From Ralstonia soli (GTDB lineage: Bacteria > Pseudomonadota > Gammaproteobacteria > Burkholderiales > Burkholderiaceae), in assembly GCF_023955655.1 (NCBI RefSeq), contig NZ_JAMXHT010000005.1, positions 187,462 through 251,461 on the forward strand: 64,000 nucleotides of DNA, given 5' to 3'. The position numbers were made by a program, and so were the translations under genes. Within the stretch, counting starts at the first letter, position 1. Every line of letters begins with the position of its first letter. Positions 1-8,911 of this stretch are shown in pieces. The notes under the pieces are model-generated. The model saw nothing but the letters and a program-made list of their open reading frames with translations. It had not been told where the DNA came from and did not search any database.

Positions 1-999
1 GGCGAACTGGGGCTGCTGGGCATGATCGTGCCGGCGGAGCTGGGCGGCTCCTACACCGACTACGTGGCCTATGCGCTCGCGCTGGAAGAGGTGGCCGCCG
101 GATGCGCCGCCTGCGCGACGATGATGAGCGTGCACAACTCGGTCGGCTGTGGCCCGATCCTCAAGTTCGGCACCGAGGCGCAGAAGGCGCGTTACCTGCC
201 GGACCTGGCCACGGGCCGTGCGATCGGCGCGTTCTGCCTGACCGAGCCGCACGCCGGGTCGGAAGCCAACAACCTGCGCACGCGCGCCGTGTTGCGCGAT
301 GGCCAGTGGTTGCTCAACGGCAACAAGCAGTTCGTCACCAATGGCGCACGGGCGGACCTCGCCATCGTGTTTGCCGTGACCGACCCCGAAGCCGGCAAGC
401 GCGGCATCTCCGCCTTCATCGTGCCGACCGACACGCCGGGCTTTCATGTCGGGCGCCCGGAGCACAAGCTCGGCATTCGCGCATCGGACACCTGCCCGAT
501 CACGCTGGAAGACTGCGCCGTGCCCGAAGCCAACCTACTGGGCGAGCGCGGCGAGGGCTTGAAGATCGCGCTGTCCAACCTCGAAGGGGGGCGCATCGGC
601 ATTGCCGCGCAGGCCGTGGGCATTGCGCGCGCTGCCTTTGATGCCGCGCGCAACTACGCGAACGAGCGCATCCAGTTCGGCAAGGCGCTGCGCGAGCACC
701 AGACCATCGCCAACATGCTGGCCGACATGGCCACGCGGCTGAATGCGGCGCGGCTGCTCGTCCACCACGCAGCGCGCCTGCGCAGTGCGGACAAGCCCTG
801 CTTGTCTGAGGCGTCGCAGGCCAAGCTGTATGCGTCGGAACTGGCCGAGGAGATCTGCTCCAACGCCATCCAGATCCACGGCGGCTACGGCTACCTGGCC
901 GACTACGCCGTCGAGCGCCATTACCGCGACGCACGCATCACCCAGATCTACGAAGGCACCAGCGAAGTCCAGCGGATGGTGATCGCGCGGCACGTGTAG
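1..999 (+). CDS. Acyl-CoA dehydrogenase, probably isobutyryl-CoA dehydrogenase (5' end outside window)
   Basis: This is an FAD-dependent acyl-CoA dehydrogenase that introduces the alpha-beta double bond in a short acyl-CoA and passes electrons to ETF. The frame is open to base 1, so the N-terminus is missing; about 332 residues are visible where the family usually has about 375-390. The substrate/FAD motif [12 protein letters not shown] is present, as is [12 protein letters not shown]. The C-terminal [14 protein letters not shown] carries the Glu that acts as catalytic base in this family. It is followed 62 bases later by an acyl-CoA synthetase and then mmsA, mmsB and a hydroxyisobutyryl-CoA hydrolase. 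That context makes isobutyryl-CoA (valine pathway) the likely substrate. The substrate assignment is inference; the family is certain. Confidence 0.93.
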   Translation, partial: GELGLLGMIVPAELGGSYTDYVAYALALEEVAAGCAACATMMSVHNSVGCGPILKFGTEAQKARYLPDLATGRAIGAFCLTEPHAGSEANNLRTRAVLRDGQWLLNGNKQFVTNGARADLAIVFAVTDPEAGKRGISAFIVPTDTPGFHVGRPEHKLGIRASDTCPITLEDCAVPEANLLGERGEGLKIALSNLEGGRIGIAAQAVGIARAAFDAARNYANERIQFGKALREHQTIANMLADMATRLNAARLLVHHAARLRSADKPCLSEASQAKLYASELAEEICSNAIQIHGGYGYLADYAVERHYRDARITQIYEGTSEVQRMVIARHV

Positions 1000-1061
1000 C
1001 ACGCCCTGCGCCGCATCGACCGAACACGAAAGAGCGCATACGCGCCGACCAGGAGACGACG

Positions 1062-2756
1062 ATGAACGAAGTGGCATCTGCAGCAACGGGTTTTGTAGAG
1101 GCGCGCGATTTCCTGCTGCGCCATCGCACGGACTACGACCGCGCGTATCGCGAGTTCACTTGGCCGAAGCTGGATACGTTCAACTGGGCGCTCGACTACT
1201 TCGACGTGATGGCGCGCGGTAATGACAACCCCGCGCTGTGGATCGTCGATGACGCGCAAGGCGACGGGTTGAAGCTTTCGTTCGCGCAGATGTCCGAGCG
1301 TTCGTCGCGCATGGCGAACTTCCTGCGCGGGCTCGGCATCGTGCGCGGTGACCGCCTGCTGCTGATGCTACCCAATCGCGTCGAACTGTGGGACGTGATG
1401 CTGGCGGCAATGAAGCTGGGTGCGGTGGTGCTGCCGGCGACCACGCAGCTCTCGCCGGATGACGTACGTGACCGCGTCGAGTTGGGCGGGGCGACCACGG
1501 TGGTGGTGGATGCGGCGGAGCTGCACAAGTTCGACAAGGTGGATGCGGGCGTGCGGCGCATCGCCGTCGGCGCGCAGCGTGAGGGGTGGATCAATCTGGC
1601 AGCCGCGTACGGTGCAGCCGCCGAGTTCACGCCCGATGGCGCCACCAAGGCCACCGACCCGCTGCTGCTGTACTTCACGTCGGGCACCACGTCCAAGCCC
1701 AAGCTGGTCGAGCACACGCACCAGAGCTACCCGGTGGGGCACCTGTCGACCATGTACTGGATCGGGCTGCAGCCGGGTGACATCCACTGGAACATCAGCT
1801 CGCCAGGCTGGGCCAAGCACGCGTGGAGCTGCTTCTTTGCGCCGTGGAATGCGCAGGCCTGCGTGTTCGTCTACAACTACGCGCGCTTCGTGCCGAAAGA
1901 CACGCTCGACGTGCTGGTGCGCTGTAGCGTGACCACGCTGTGCGCGCCGCCCACCGTGTGGCGCATGCTGGTGCAGGAACCGCTGACGTCGTACGCCGTC
2001 AAGCTGCGTGAGATCGTCGGTGCCGGCGAGCCGTTGAACCCCGAGATCATCGAGCGTGTGCGCAGCGCGTGGGGCGTAACCATCCGCGATGGCTTTGGCC
2101 AGACCGAGACCACCTGCCAGATCGGCAACACGCCGGGCCAGCCGGTCGTACCGGGTTCGGTGGGGCGCCCGCTGCCGGGCTACCGCGTTGAGTTGGTCGA
2201 CCACGACGACCAGCCCGCCAGCGAAGGCGAGATCGTGCTGCCCCTTTCGCATCGCCCGCTGGGCCTCATGCAGGGTTACGCCAACAACGCCAAGGCGACG
2301 GCTGAGGCGATGCGCAACGGCTACTACCACACGTCCGACGTCGCCATGCGCCGCGACGACGGCTACTTCGTCTACGTGGGCCGCACGGACGACGTGTTCA
2401 AGTCGTCGGACTATCGCCTGAGCCCCTTCGAGCTGGAGAGCGTGCTGATCGAGCACGAGGCCATTGCCGAAGCTGCCGTGGTGCCGAGTTCCGACCCGCT
2501 GCGCCTGTCGGTGCCCAAGGCCTTCGTGACGGTGCGCCAGGGCTACGAGGCCGGGCCTGAACTGGCGCGCGCCGTGTTCCTCTTTTCGCGCGAAAAGCTC
2601 GCACCGTACAAGCGCATCCGCCGCCTGCAGTTCAGCGAGCTGCCCAAGACCATCTCCGGAAAGATCCGCCGCGTGGAATTGCGTCGGCTCGAGCTCGAGC
2701 GCACCCCCGAACCTGCCCGCATGCCTGGGGAGTTCTGGGAAGAAGACTTCGCCTGA
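1062..2756 (+). CDS. AMP-dependent acyl-CoA synthetase (medium/short-chain type)
   Basis: This ANL-superfamily ligase (564 aa) activates a carboxylic acid through an acyl-adenylate and transfers it to CoA. Visible motifs are the P-loop-like YFTSGTTSKPK, the GFGQTETT adenylate-binding segment, the hinge YVGRTDDVFKSSDYR, and near the C-terminus PKTISGKIRR with the adenylation lysine. The start ATG has an AGGAGA site 8 bases upstream. It lies between an acyl-CoA dehydrogenase and mmsA in a co-directional row. A role in activating a branched short acid such as isobutyrate is therefore likely, but the substrate cannot be read from sequence. The closest general class is the ACSM-like medium-chain synthetases. 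Confidence 0.92.
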   Translation: MNEVASAATGFVEARDFLLRHRTDYDRAYREFTWPKLDTFNWALDYFDVMARGNDNPALWIVDDAQGDGLKLSFAQMSERSSRMANFLRGLGIVRGDRLLLMLPNRVELWDVMLAAMKLGAVVLPATTQLSPDDVRDRVELGGATTVVVDAAELHKFDKVDAGVRRIAVGAQREGWINLAAAYGAAAEFTPDGATKATDPLLLYFTSGTTSKPKLVEHTHQSYPVGHLSTMYWIGLQPGDIHWNISSPGWAKHAWSCFFAPWNAQACVFVYNYARFVPKDTLDVLVRCSVTTLCAPPTVWRMLVQEPLTSYAVKLREIVGAGEPLNPEIIERVRSAWGVTIRDGFGQTETTCQIGNTPGQPVVPGSVGRPLPGYRVELVDHDDQPASEGEIVLPLSHRPLGLMQGYANNAKATAEAMRNGYYHTSDVAMRRDDGYFVYVGRTDDVFKSSDYRLSPFELESVLIEHEAIAEAAVVPSSDPLRLSVPKAFVTVRQGYEAGPELARAVFLFSREKLAPYKRIRRLQFSELPKTISGKIRRVELRRLELERTPEPARMPGEFWEEDFA

Positions 2757-2805
2757 TCCATCTGCCCCATAGAACCCCCGCCATCGATTTGCTTAGGAGA
2801 CCCCC

Positions 2806-4353
2806 ATGAGCGCCGTCGCTTCTCTTGCTGCCGCCCACCCCGCTGCCAATCAAGACACCCCGCCTACCGTCAAGCTGCTGATTGGCGGCGAGTTTGTTGA
2901 ATCGAAGTCGACGGAGTGGCGCGACATCGTCAACCCGGCCACGCAGGAAGTGCTGGCGCGCGTACCGTTTGCCACGGCGGACGAAGTGGATGCGGCCATC
3001 CGCTCGGCACACGCCGCGTTTGCCACGTGGAAGAACACGCCAGTGGGCGCACGCATGCGCATCATGCTCAAGTTCCAGGCGCTGATCCGCGAGCACTCGC
3101 CACGCATCGCACGCACGCTCACGGCTGAGCAGGGCAAGACGCTGCCCGATGCAGAGGGCGACATCTTCCGCGGGCTGGAAGTGGTGGAGCACGCGTGCTC
3201 GGTGGGATCGCTGCAGCAGGGCGAGTTTCTGGAGAACGTGGCCGGTGCAGTGGACACCTACACGCTGCGCCAGCCGATTGGCGTGTGCGCAGGCATTACG
3301 CCGTTCAACTTCCCGGCCATGATCCCGCTGTGGATGTTCCCGATGGCCATCGTGTGTGGCAACACGTTCGTGCTGAAGCCCTCGGAGCAGGACCCGCTGT
3401 CGACCATGCTGCTGGTGGAACTGGCGCTGGAAGCCGGTGTGCCGGCAGGCGTGCTGAACGTCGTGCACGGCGGCAAGGATGTCGTCGATGCACTGTGTAC
3501 CCACGAACACGTGAAGGCGATTTCGTTCGTCGGCTCCACGGCGGTGGGCACGCATGTGTACCGACTGGGCAGCGAGCACGGCAAGCGTGTGCAATCGATG
3601 ATGGGCGCCAAGAACCACGCCGTGGTGCTGCCCGATGCCAACCGCGAGCAAGCCATCAACGCGCTAGTCGGGGCAGGTTTTGGCGCGGCTGGCCAGCGCT
3701 GCATGGCGACCTCCGTCGTGGTGCTGGTGGGCGCGGCTCAGCAGTGGCTGCCGGATCTGATCGAGAAGGCCAAGAAGCTGAAGGTGAACGCTGGCGTTGA
3801 ACCTGGCACGGATGTGGGCCCCGTGGTCTCGCGCGCGGCCAAGCAACGCATTCTCGGGCTGATCGAATCGGGCGTGCAGCAAGGTGCGAGGCTCGCGCTG
3901 GACGGCCGTAACGTGCAGGTGAAGGGTTACGAAGACGGCAACTTCATCGGCCCGACCATCTTCACCGATGTGACGACCGACATGGACATCTACACCAACG
4001 AAATCTTCGGCCCCGTGCTGCTGGTGTTGACCGCGCCCACGCTGGACGATGCCATTGCGCTGGTCAACGCCAACCCGTTCGGCAACGGTGTGGGCCTGTT
4101 CACGCAGAGCGGCGCATCGGCGCGCAAGTTCCAGAGCGAGATCGACGTCGGCCAAGTCGGCATCAACATCCCGATTCCGGTGCCGGTGCCGTACTTCAGC
4201 TTTACCGGCTCGCGCGGCTCCAAGCTGGGCGATCTGGGCCCGTACGGCAAGCAGGTCGTGCAGTTCTACACGCAGACGAAGACCGTCACCGCGCGCTGGT
4301 TTGACGATGCCGTCGACGCTGGCGGCGTGAATACCACCATCAGCCTGCGCTGA
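2806..4353 (+). CDS. mmsA: Methylmalonate-semialdehyde dehydrogenase (acylating)
   Basis: The enzyme converts methylmalonate semialdehyde plus CoA and NAD+ to propionyl-CoA, CO2 and NADH, the last step of distal valine degradation. It is an aldehyde dehydrogenase-fold protein of 515 aa, typical for MmsA. The substrate-channel segment CAGITPFNFPAMIPLWM, the NAD-binding SFVGSTAVGTHVY and the nucleophile in GAAGQRCMATS (Cys about residue 299) are visible. The first 20 or so residues are an Ala-rich extension before the conserved VKLLIGGEFVES. The start has a TTAGGAGA ribosome site. It is followed after 20 bases by mmsB, the usual partner that supplies the semialdehyde. Confidence 0.96.
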   Translation: MSAVASLAAAHPAANQDTPPTVKLLIGGEFVESKSTEWRDIVNPATQEVLARVPFATADEVDAAIRSAHAAFATWKNTPVGARMRIMLKFQALIREHSPRIARTLTAEQGKTLPDAEGDIFRGLEVVEHACSVGSLQQGEFLENVAGAVDTYTLRQPIGVCAGITPFNFPAMIPLWMFPMAIVCGNTFVLKPSEQDPLSTMLLVELALEAGVPAGVLNVVHGGKDVVDALCTHEHVKAISFVGSTAVGTHVYRLGSEHGKRVQSMMGAKNHAVVLPDANREQAINALVGAGFGAAGQRCMATSVVVLVGAAQQWLPDLIEKAKKLKVNAGVEPGTDVGPVVSRAAKQRILGLIESGVQQGARLALDGRNVQVKGYEDGNFIGPTIFTDVTTDMDIYTNEIFGPVLLVLTAPTLDDAIALVNANPFGNGVGLFTQSGASARKFQSEIDVGQVGINIPIPVPVPYFSFTGSRGSKLGDLGPYGKQVVQFYTQTKTVTARWFDDAVDAGGVNTTISLR

Positions 4354-4373
4354 GCGCACCAAGGAGCGTTGTC

Positions 4374-5267
4374 ATGAAGATCGCATTCATCGGCCTGGGC
4401 AACATGGGCGCCCCGATGGCGCGCAACCTGCTCAAGGCGGGCCATGCGCTCAACGTGTTCGACCTGAACGCGCAGGCAGTTGGTTCGCTGGTGGAAGCCG
4501 GAGCCACGGCTGCTGCTTCGCCTAAAGAGGCGGTCACTGGCGTTGAGACCGTCATCACCATGCTGCCCGCCGCTGCCCACGTGCGCAGCGTACTGACAGC
4601 CGCAGACGGCGTGCTGGCGGGCATCAGCAAGGGCGTGCCAATCATCGATTCGAGCACGATCGACCCGGCCAGCGTGAAGGCGTTCGCGGCGCTGGCGGCC
4701 GAGCACGGCAACACCTTTATCGATGCGCCGGTGTCGGGCGGCACGGGCGGGGCGGCGGCGGGCACGCTCACTTTCATGGTGGGCGGCAGCGCGGAGGCTT
4801 TCGAGCAAGTGCGCCCGGTGCTCTCCGCCATGGGCAAGAACCTCGTGCATTGCGGCGATACGGGCGCAGGCCAGGGCGCGAAGATTTGCAACAACCTCGT
4901 GCTAGGCATCACCATGGCCGGCGTGGCCGAGGCCATGTCGCTGGGTGAAGCGCTGGGTATCGACCCGAAAGTGCTGGGCGGCATCATCAACACGTCTACG
5001 GGCCGCTGCTGGAGTTCGGACACGTACAACCCGTTCCCCGGCGTGATCGAGACCGCGCCGTCGTCGCGCGGCTACACCGGCGGCTTCGGTACCGACCTGA
5101 TGCTCAAGGATCTGGGCCTGGCGGGCGACGCGGCCAAGTCGGTACGCCAGCCGGTCTACCTGGGTGCGCTCGCGCAACAGCTCTACCAAACCGTGAGCTG
5201 CAAGGGCGACGGCAAGCTGGATTTCTCCGCCGTCATCAAGCTCTATCGCCAGGACGGAGGCGCGTGA
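4374..5267 (+). CDS. mmsB: 3-hydroxyisobutyrate dehydrogenase
   Basis: It oxidises 3-hydroxyisobutyrate to methylmalonate semialdehyde with NAD+. This is a beta-hydroxyacid dehydrogenase of 297 aa. It has an N-terminal Rossmann motif GLGNMGAPMARNL, the substrate-binding DAPVSGGTGGAAAG, and the catalytic lysine in GAGQGAKICNNL; the C-terminal all-helical domain follows. A strong AAGGAG precedes the ATG. It sits directly after mmsA, and its stop codon overlaps the next start as TGATG, so it is translationally coupled to the enoyl-CoA hydratase. The assignment is strengthened by the full set of distal valine enzymes in the same operon. Confidence 0.95.
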   Translation: MKIAFIGLGNMGAPMARNLLKAGHALNVFDLNAQAVGSLVEAGATAAASPKEAVTGVETVITMLPAAAHVRSVLTAADGVLAGISKGVPIIDSSTIDPASVKAFAALAAEHGNTFIDAPVSGGTGGAAAGTLTFMVGGSAEAFEQVRPVLSAMGKNLVHCGDTGAGQGAKICNNLVLGITMAGVAEAMSLGEALGIDPKVLGGIINTSTGRCWSSDTYNPFPGVIETAPSSRGYTGGFGTDLMLKDLGLAGDAAKSVRQPVYLGALAQQLYQTVSCKGDGKLDFSAVIKLYRQDGGA

Positions 5268-6064
5268 TGATCGAACTCGATTTCCTCCACGACAACAGCA
5301 TCGCCCTGCTGACGCTCAAGCGCCCGCCCGCGAATGCGTTCACGCCGGAAGGCTTGCTGCAGCTGCAATCCACCGTCGAACAACTGAACGCCGATGCACG
5401 CGTGCGCGCCATCGTCATCACCGGCGACGGCCCGAAGTTCTTCAGCGCGGGCGCCGATCTGAATACCTTTGCAGATGGCGACCGCGACGTCGCCCGCGAA
5501 GCTGCTGCGCGTTTCGGCGCTGCATTCGAAGCGTTGCAGAACGCTCGCCCCGTGGTCATCGCGGCCATCAACGGCTTTGCGATGGGTGGTGGACTGGAGT
5601 GCGCTCTCGCCTGTGACATCCGCATCGCCGAAGCCCACGCCAAGCTGGCTGTGCCCGAAACCGCCGTCGGCCTGCTGTGCTGCGGTTGCGGCACGCAGAC
5701 GTTGCCGTGGCTGGTGGGCGAAGGCTGGGCCAAGCGCATGATCCTGACCGGCGAGCGCGTCGACGCGCAAACCGCGCTGCGCATCGGCCTGGTGGAAGAA
5801 GTGGTCGAGACAGGCGCCGCGCGTGAAGCCGCCATCGCCATGGCGCAGCGCGTGACGATGCTCAGCCCGCAGGCGGTCACCTTCAGCAAACAACTGATCC
5901 ACCAGGCACGCAACGGTGTGCCGCGCAGCGCCGCGCTGGCCGTGGAGCGTGAGCGTTTTGTCGATCTGTTCGACCACCCGGACCAACGCGAGGGCGTGAA
6001 CGCCTTTCTCGAAAAGCGCACGCCGCGCTGGCAGTCCGCACAGGAACCGGAGACGCTGCAATGA
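5267..6064 (+). CDS. Enoyl-CoA hydratase/isomerase family protein
   Basis: This crotonase-fold protein of 265 aa probably hydrates methacrylyl-CoA to 3-hydroxyisobutyryl-CoA. The oxyanion-hole motifs are present as FFSAGADL and NGFAMGGGLECALACD, followed by AVPETAVGLL. The ATG at 5267 is chosen over a GTG three bases earlier because GGAGG lies 6 bases before the ATG. The start overlaps the mmsB stop by one base (TGATG), and the stop overlaps the next gene as ATGA, so three genes are coupled. A general short-chain enoyl-CoA hydratase is the alternative; operon position favours the valine role. Confidence 0.92.
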   Translation: MIELDFLHDNSIALLTLKRPPANAFTPEGLLQLQSTVEQLNADARVRAIVITGDGPKFFSAGADLNTFADGDRDVAREAAARFGAAFEALQNARPVVIAAINGFAMGGGLECALACDIRIAEAHAKLAVPETAVGLLCCGCGTQTLPWLVGEGWAKRMILTGERVDAQTALRIGLVEEVVETGAAREAAIAMAQRVTMLSPQAVTFSKQLIHQARNGVPRSAALAVERERFVDLFDHPDQREGVNAFLEKRTPRWQSAQEPETLQ

Positions 6065-7221
6065 GCGCAGTCCATATGCGGGCGACGCAGCCCGATATCG
6101 CCGTCGAGCCTGAAGTGCTGATGCACGTGGTGAACCGCGTGGCGGTCATCACGCTGAACCGGCCGTCTGCGCTGAATGCGCTGTCGCACGGCATGGTGCG
6201 GCAACTGGCCGCGCTGCTGGAGCAATGCCGCCATGACGACGGCATCGTCGCGCTGGTGCTGCGCGGTGCTGGCCAGAAGGGATTCTGCGCCGGTGGCGAT
6301 GTGCGTTCGCTCTACCACCTGGCCCGGCAAGGCCGGATGGACGGCCAGGACGGTGAGAGCGGCTGGCTGCAGTTCTTTGTCGATGAATACCGGCTCGACT
6401 ACGCGCTGCACCAGTTCCCAAAGCCTGTCGTTGCGCTGATGGACGGCATCACGATGGGCGGCGGCATGGGCCTGGGGCAGGCTGCGCGCCTGCGCGTGGT
6501 GACCGAGCGCACGAAGATGGCGATGCCTGAAACGCGCATCGGCTTCCTGCCCGACGTGGGCGCCACGCGCTTCCTGAGCGTGATGTCGCCGGAGCTGGAA
6601 CTGTACGTTGGGCTGACGGGCGTGACGCTCACGGGTGCAGACGCGCTGCACTGCCGCCTGGCCGATGTGTGCGTGCCTGCCGAATGGCTCGCCTCGTTTG
6701 AAGACCGGCTGCAGCGCATGCCGCACGACAGCGATCTGATGCAGGCCCTGCGCCGCGTGTTCGAGCCGCCCTGCAATGTGGTGCCGCACGCGCCGCTGGT
6801 GCAGGCGATGCCGTGGGTGCTGCGCTATTTCGATCGGCGTTCACCGGTCGACCGCATTGTCGCCACGCTGCGCGAGAGCCTGGAGCGCGAATCGGCTCGC
6901 GAGCCTCGCCAGTGGCTGCAGGCCACGCTTGATGCCATGACCACGCATTCGCCCACGATGCTGCACGTCACGCGCGAAGCGCTGCTGCGTGGCCGCCAAC
7001 TGTCGCTGGCCGAGTGCTTCCAGATGGAGCTGGGCATCGTGGCGCGTGTGATTCAGGAAGGCGATTTCTGCGAGGGCGTGCGCGCGCACCTGGTGGATAA
7101 GGACCATCGTCCAGGCTGGGCACCCGCCACGCTGCCGCAGGTGCGGCCGGAGCGGGTGCGGCACTTTCTGGCGTCGCCGTGGCGGGCGGAGGAGCATCCG
7201 CTGGCAGGACTGGCTGCGTAA
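6061..7221 (+). CDS. 3-hydroxyisobutyryl-CoA hydrolase (HIBCH-type crotonase)
   Basis: It hydrolyses 3-hydroxyisobutyryl-CoA to free 3-hydroxyisobutyrate, the substrate of MmsB. At 386 aa it has the length of HIBCH enzymes rather than plain hydratases (about 260 aa). It shows the HIBCH signatures GFCAGGDVRSLY, DGITMGGGMGLG and MPETRIGFLPDVGATRFLS. The C-terminal extension (about residues 270-360) is the helical region typical of this group. The start forms an ATGA overlap with the previous stop. As the last gene of the operon it completes the route from isobutyryl-CoA to propionyl-CoA. It is followed by a convergent gene only 15 bases away. Confidence 0.92.
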   Translation: MSAVHMRATQPDIAVEPEVLMHVVNRVAVITLNRPSALNALSHGMVRQLAALLEQCRHDDGIVALVLRGAGQKGFCAGGDVRSLYHLARQGRMDGQDGESGWLQFFVDEYRLDYALHQFPKPVVALMDGITMGGGMGLGQAARLRVVTERTKMAMPETRIGFLPDVGATRFLSVMSPELELYVGLTGVTLTGADALHCRLADVCVPAEWLASFEDRLQRMPHDSDLMQALRRVFEPPCNVVPHAPLVQAMPWVLRYFDRRSPVDRIVATLRESLERESAREPRQWLQATLDAMTTHSPTMLHVTREALLRGRQLSLAECFQMELGIVARVIQEGDFCEGVRAHLVDKDHRPGWAPATLPQVRPERVRHFLASPWRAEEHPLAGLAA

Positions 7222-7236
7222 GGCTCGGCCGGCAGG

Positions 7237-8742
7237 CTACACGCGCCGCTGCCGGTCGCCCCACCACGCATCGCGCAGGCGGCGCTTGGCGATCTTGCCG
7301 TTGTCGTCGCGCGGCAGCGCGTTGGTGAACTCGATCTGGCGTGGGATCTTGAAGCCGGCAATCTGGCCGCGCAGCCACTCGATCATGGCGTCGGCCTGCA
7401 GCCCCGCACGCAACTTCTCAGGCTCGGTCTGAACTACCGCGACAAGGCGCTCGCCGTACTCATCGCACGGCACACCGAAGACAGCGCAGTCCACCACATC
7501 GGGGTGGCGCAGCAACGCATGTTCGATTTCGGCGGGGTAGATGTTGACGCCGCCCGAGATGACCATGTCCGATGCGCGATCGCACACGTACAGGTACCCA
7601 TCCGCATCGAGGTATCCCATGTCGCCGAGCGTGACCAGGCCGTCGCGATCGATCTTGCTGCGCGCCTCGTCATTGCCGCGGTAGGTGAAGTCGGGGTAGG
7701 CGGGCTGGCGGCTGTAGATCAAGCCAATTTCCCCCGTATCGCACGGCGTGCCGTCTTCGCGCAGGATGCGCACCTCGGCATCGCACACCGGGCGGCCGGC
7801 GCTGCCGGGGCGGCCGGCTGCATCGCGCGGGTCCATCACCGTGATCATGCCGGTCTCGCTCGATGCATACGTCTCGTAGATGACGGGGCCGAGCCAGTCG
7901 ATCATGCGGCGCTTGATCTCGGGCGCGCACGGGGCGCCGGTGGAGGCCACGAAGCGTAGCGACGAGAGGTCGTAGCGGTGGCGTTCTGCCTCCGTGAGCT
8001 TGAGCAGGCGCACGTACATGATCGGCACGAGGTAGACGGTATCGATGCGGTAGCGCTCGATCTGCTCCAGCACGCGCAGCGGATCGAAGCGCGCGTTGAG
8101 CACCAGCACCTCGGCCATCTGCGCGGCCTGCTGGGCGAAGAGACTGGGCGCGCTGTGATAGAGCGGCGCCGGCAACAGCGCACGGCAACCCGGCACGATG
8201 CCGAAGGTGGCGGCCACCACGGCGCGCGCCTTTTGCAGATGCGTGTCGAGCTGGTCCAGCGGCACCGCCTGGCGCACCACGCCCTTGGGCCGGCCCGTGG
8301 TGCCCGAGGTGTAGGCCATGTGCCCGCGCGGCGACACCAGCGGCCCGTCATACGGCGTCTGCAGCGCAAGCCAGTTCGCGTAGCCATCCGCACGGTCGGT
8401 GCCTTCCGCATCCACGCGCAGCAATTGCACATGCGGGGGCAGCAGCGGCTCCGCGGCGTCCACCAGGTCGCGGTGGCCGATCAGTACCTTGGCACCCGAA
8501 TCGCGCACGAGAAACTCCACCTCGGCCGGCGTGAAGTGCCAGTTGATCGGGCAGAAGTGACACCCCGCGATGCGGCACGCGTGCATCACATCGATATAGG
8601 CCGGGCAGTTGCGCAGCAGCACGCCGATCACGTCGCCTTCCCGCACGCCCATGCGGCGCAGGCCGCCAGCAAGGGCGGCGCCGCGCGCGATGAGCGTATC
8701 GGCGTCGGTGGCGCGGTCTTCGAAGATGAGGTGGGCGGTCAT
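7237..8742 (-). CDS. AMP-dependent acyl-CoA ligase
   Basis: This acyl-CoA synthetase/fatty-acid-CoA ligase of 501 aa belongs to the ANL superfamily. Key motifs are AYTSGTTGRPKGV (nucleotide phosphate binding), YETYASSETGMIT, the hinge YLYVCDRASDMVISGG, and the C-terminal lysine in DDNGKIAKRRL. The start has CGGAGA upstream. It is transcribed divergently from a LysR regulator gene whose promoter region carries two inverted repeats, so it is a plausible target of that regulator. Its substrate is unknown; its N-terminal half resembles CaiC/fadD13-like ligases that act on carnitine, aromatic or long-chain acids. Confidence 0.9.
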   Translation of the reverse strand: MTAHLIFEDRATDADTLIARGAALAGGLRRMGVREGDVIGVLLRNCPAYIDVMHACRIAGCHFCPINWHFTPAEVEFLVRDSGAKVLIGHRDLVDAAEPLLPPHVQLLRVDAEGTDRADGYANWLALQTPYDGPLVSPRGHMAYTSGTTGRPKGVVRQAVPLDQLDTHLQKARAVVAATFGIVPGCRALLPAPLYHSAPSLFAQQAAQMAEVLVLNARFDPLRVLEQIERYRIDTVYLVPIMYVRLLKLTEAERHRYDLSSLRFVASTGAPCAPEIKRRMIDWLGPVIYETYASSETGMITVMDPRDAAGRPGSAGRPVCDAEVRILREDGTPCDTGEIGLIYSRQPAYPDFTYRGNDEARSKIDRDGLVTLGDMGYLDADGYLYVCDRASDMVISGGVNIYPAEIEHALLRHPDVVDCAVFGVPCDEYGERLVAVVQTEPEKLRAGLQADAMIEWLRGQIAGFKIPRQIEFTNALPRDDNGKIAKRRLRDAWWGDRQRRV

Positions 8743-8834
8743 GCGTGTCTCCGTGGTGGCGGGTCGCGAGGTCTCGATGCCTCGATTGGACTCCGGTTTG
8801 ATCTACGCAGCATGCCGGATTGAACCGCACTGAA

Positions 8835-8873
8835 CAATCCGCTTAGGATTGCGCACACTGGTGAATGCCAGTG
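8835..8873. promoter_or_regulatory. Two inverted repeats in the LysR/acyl-CoA ligase divergent promoter
   Basis: Two perfect inverted repeats lie between the divergent genes. CAATCC-GCTTA-GGATTG is at 8835-8851 and CACTGG-TGAATG-CCAGTG is at 8856-8873. Their centres are about 21 bases apart, two helical turns. The arrangement is what a LysR tetramer would contact, with the second site 38 bases before the LysR start. Binding is inferred and not shown. Confidence 0.5.
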
Positions 8874-8911
8874 AACAACGCTGATCCCATCCTCTGCCAA
8901 TCCGGGGCGCC

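Noticed and set aside
7229-7255. CCGGCAG/CTGCCGG inverted repeat between convergent genes
   Set aside because: No T-tract on either side and partly inside the coding end of the ligase gene; not called as a terminator.
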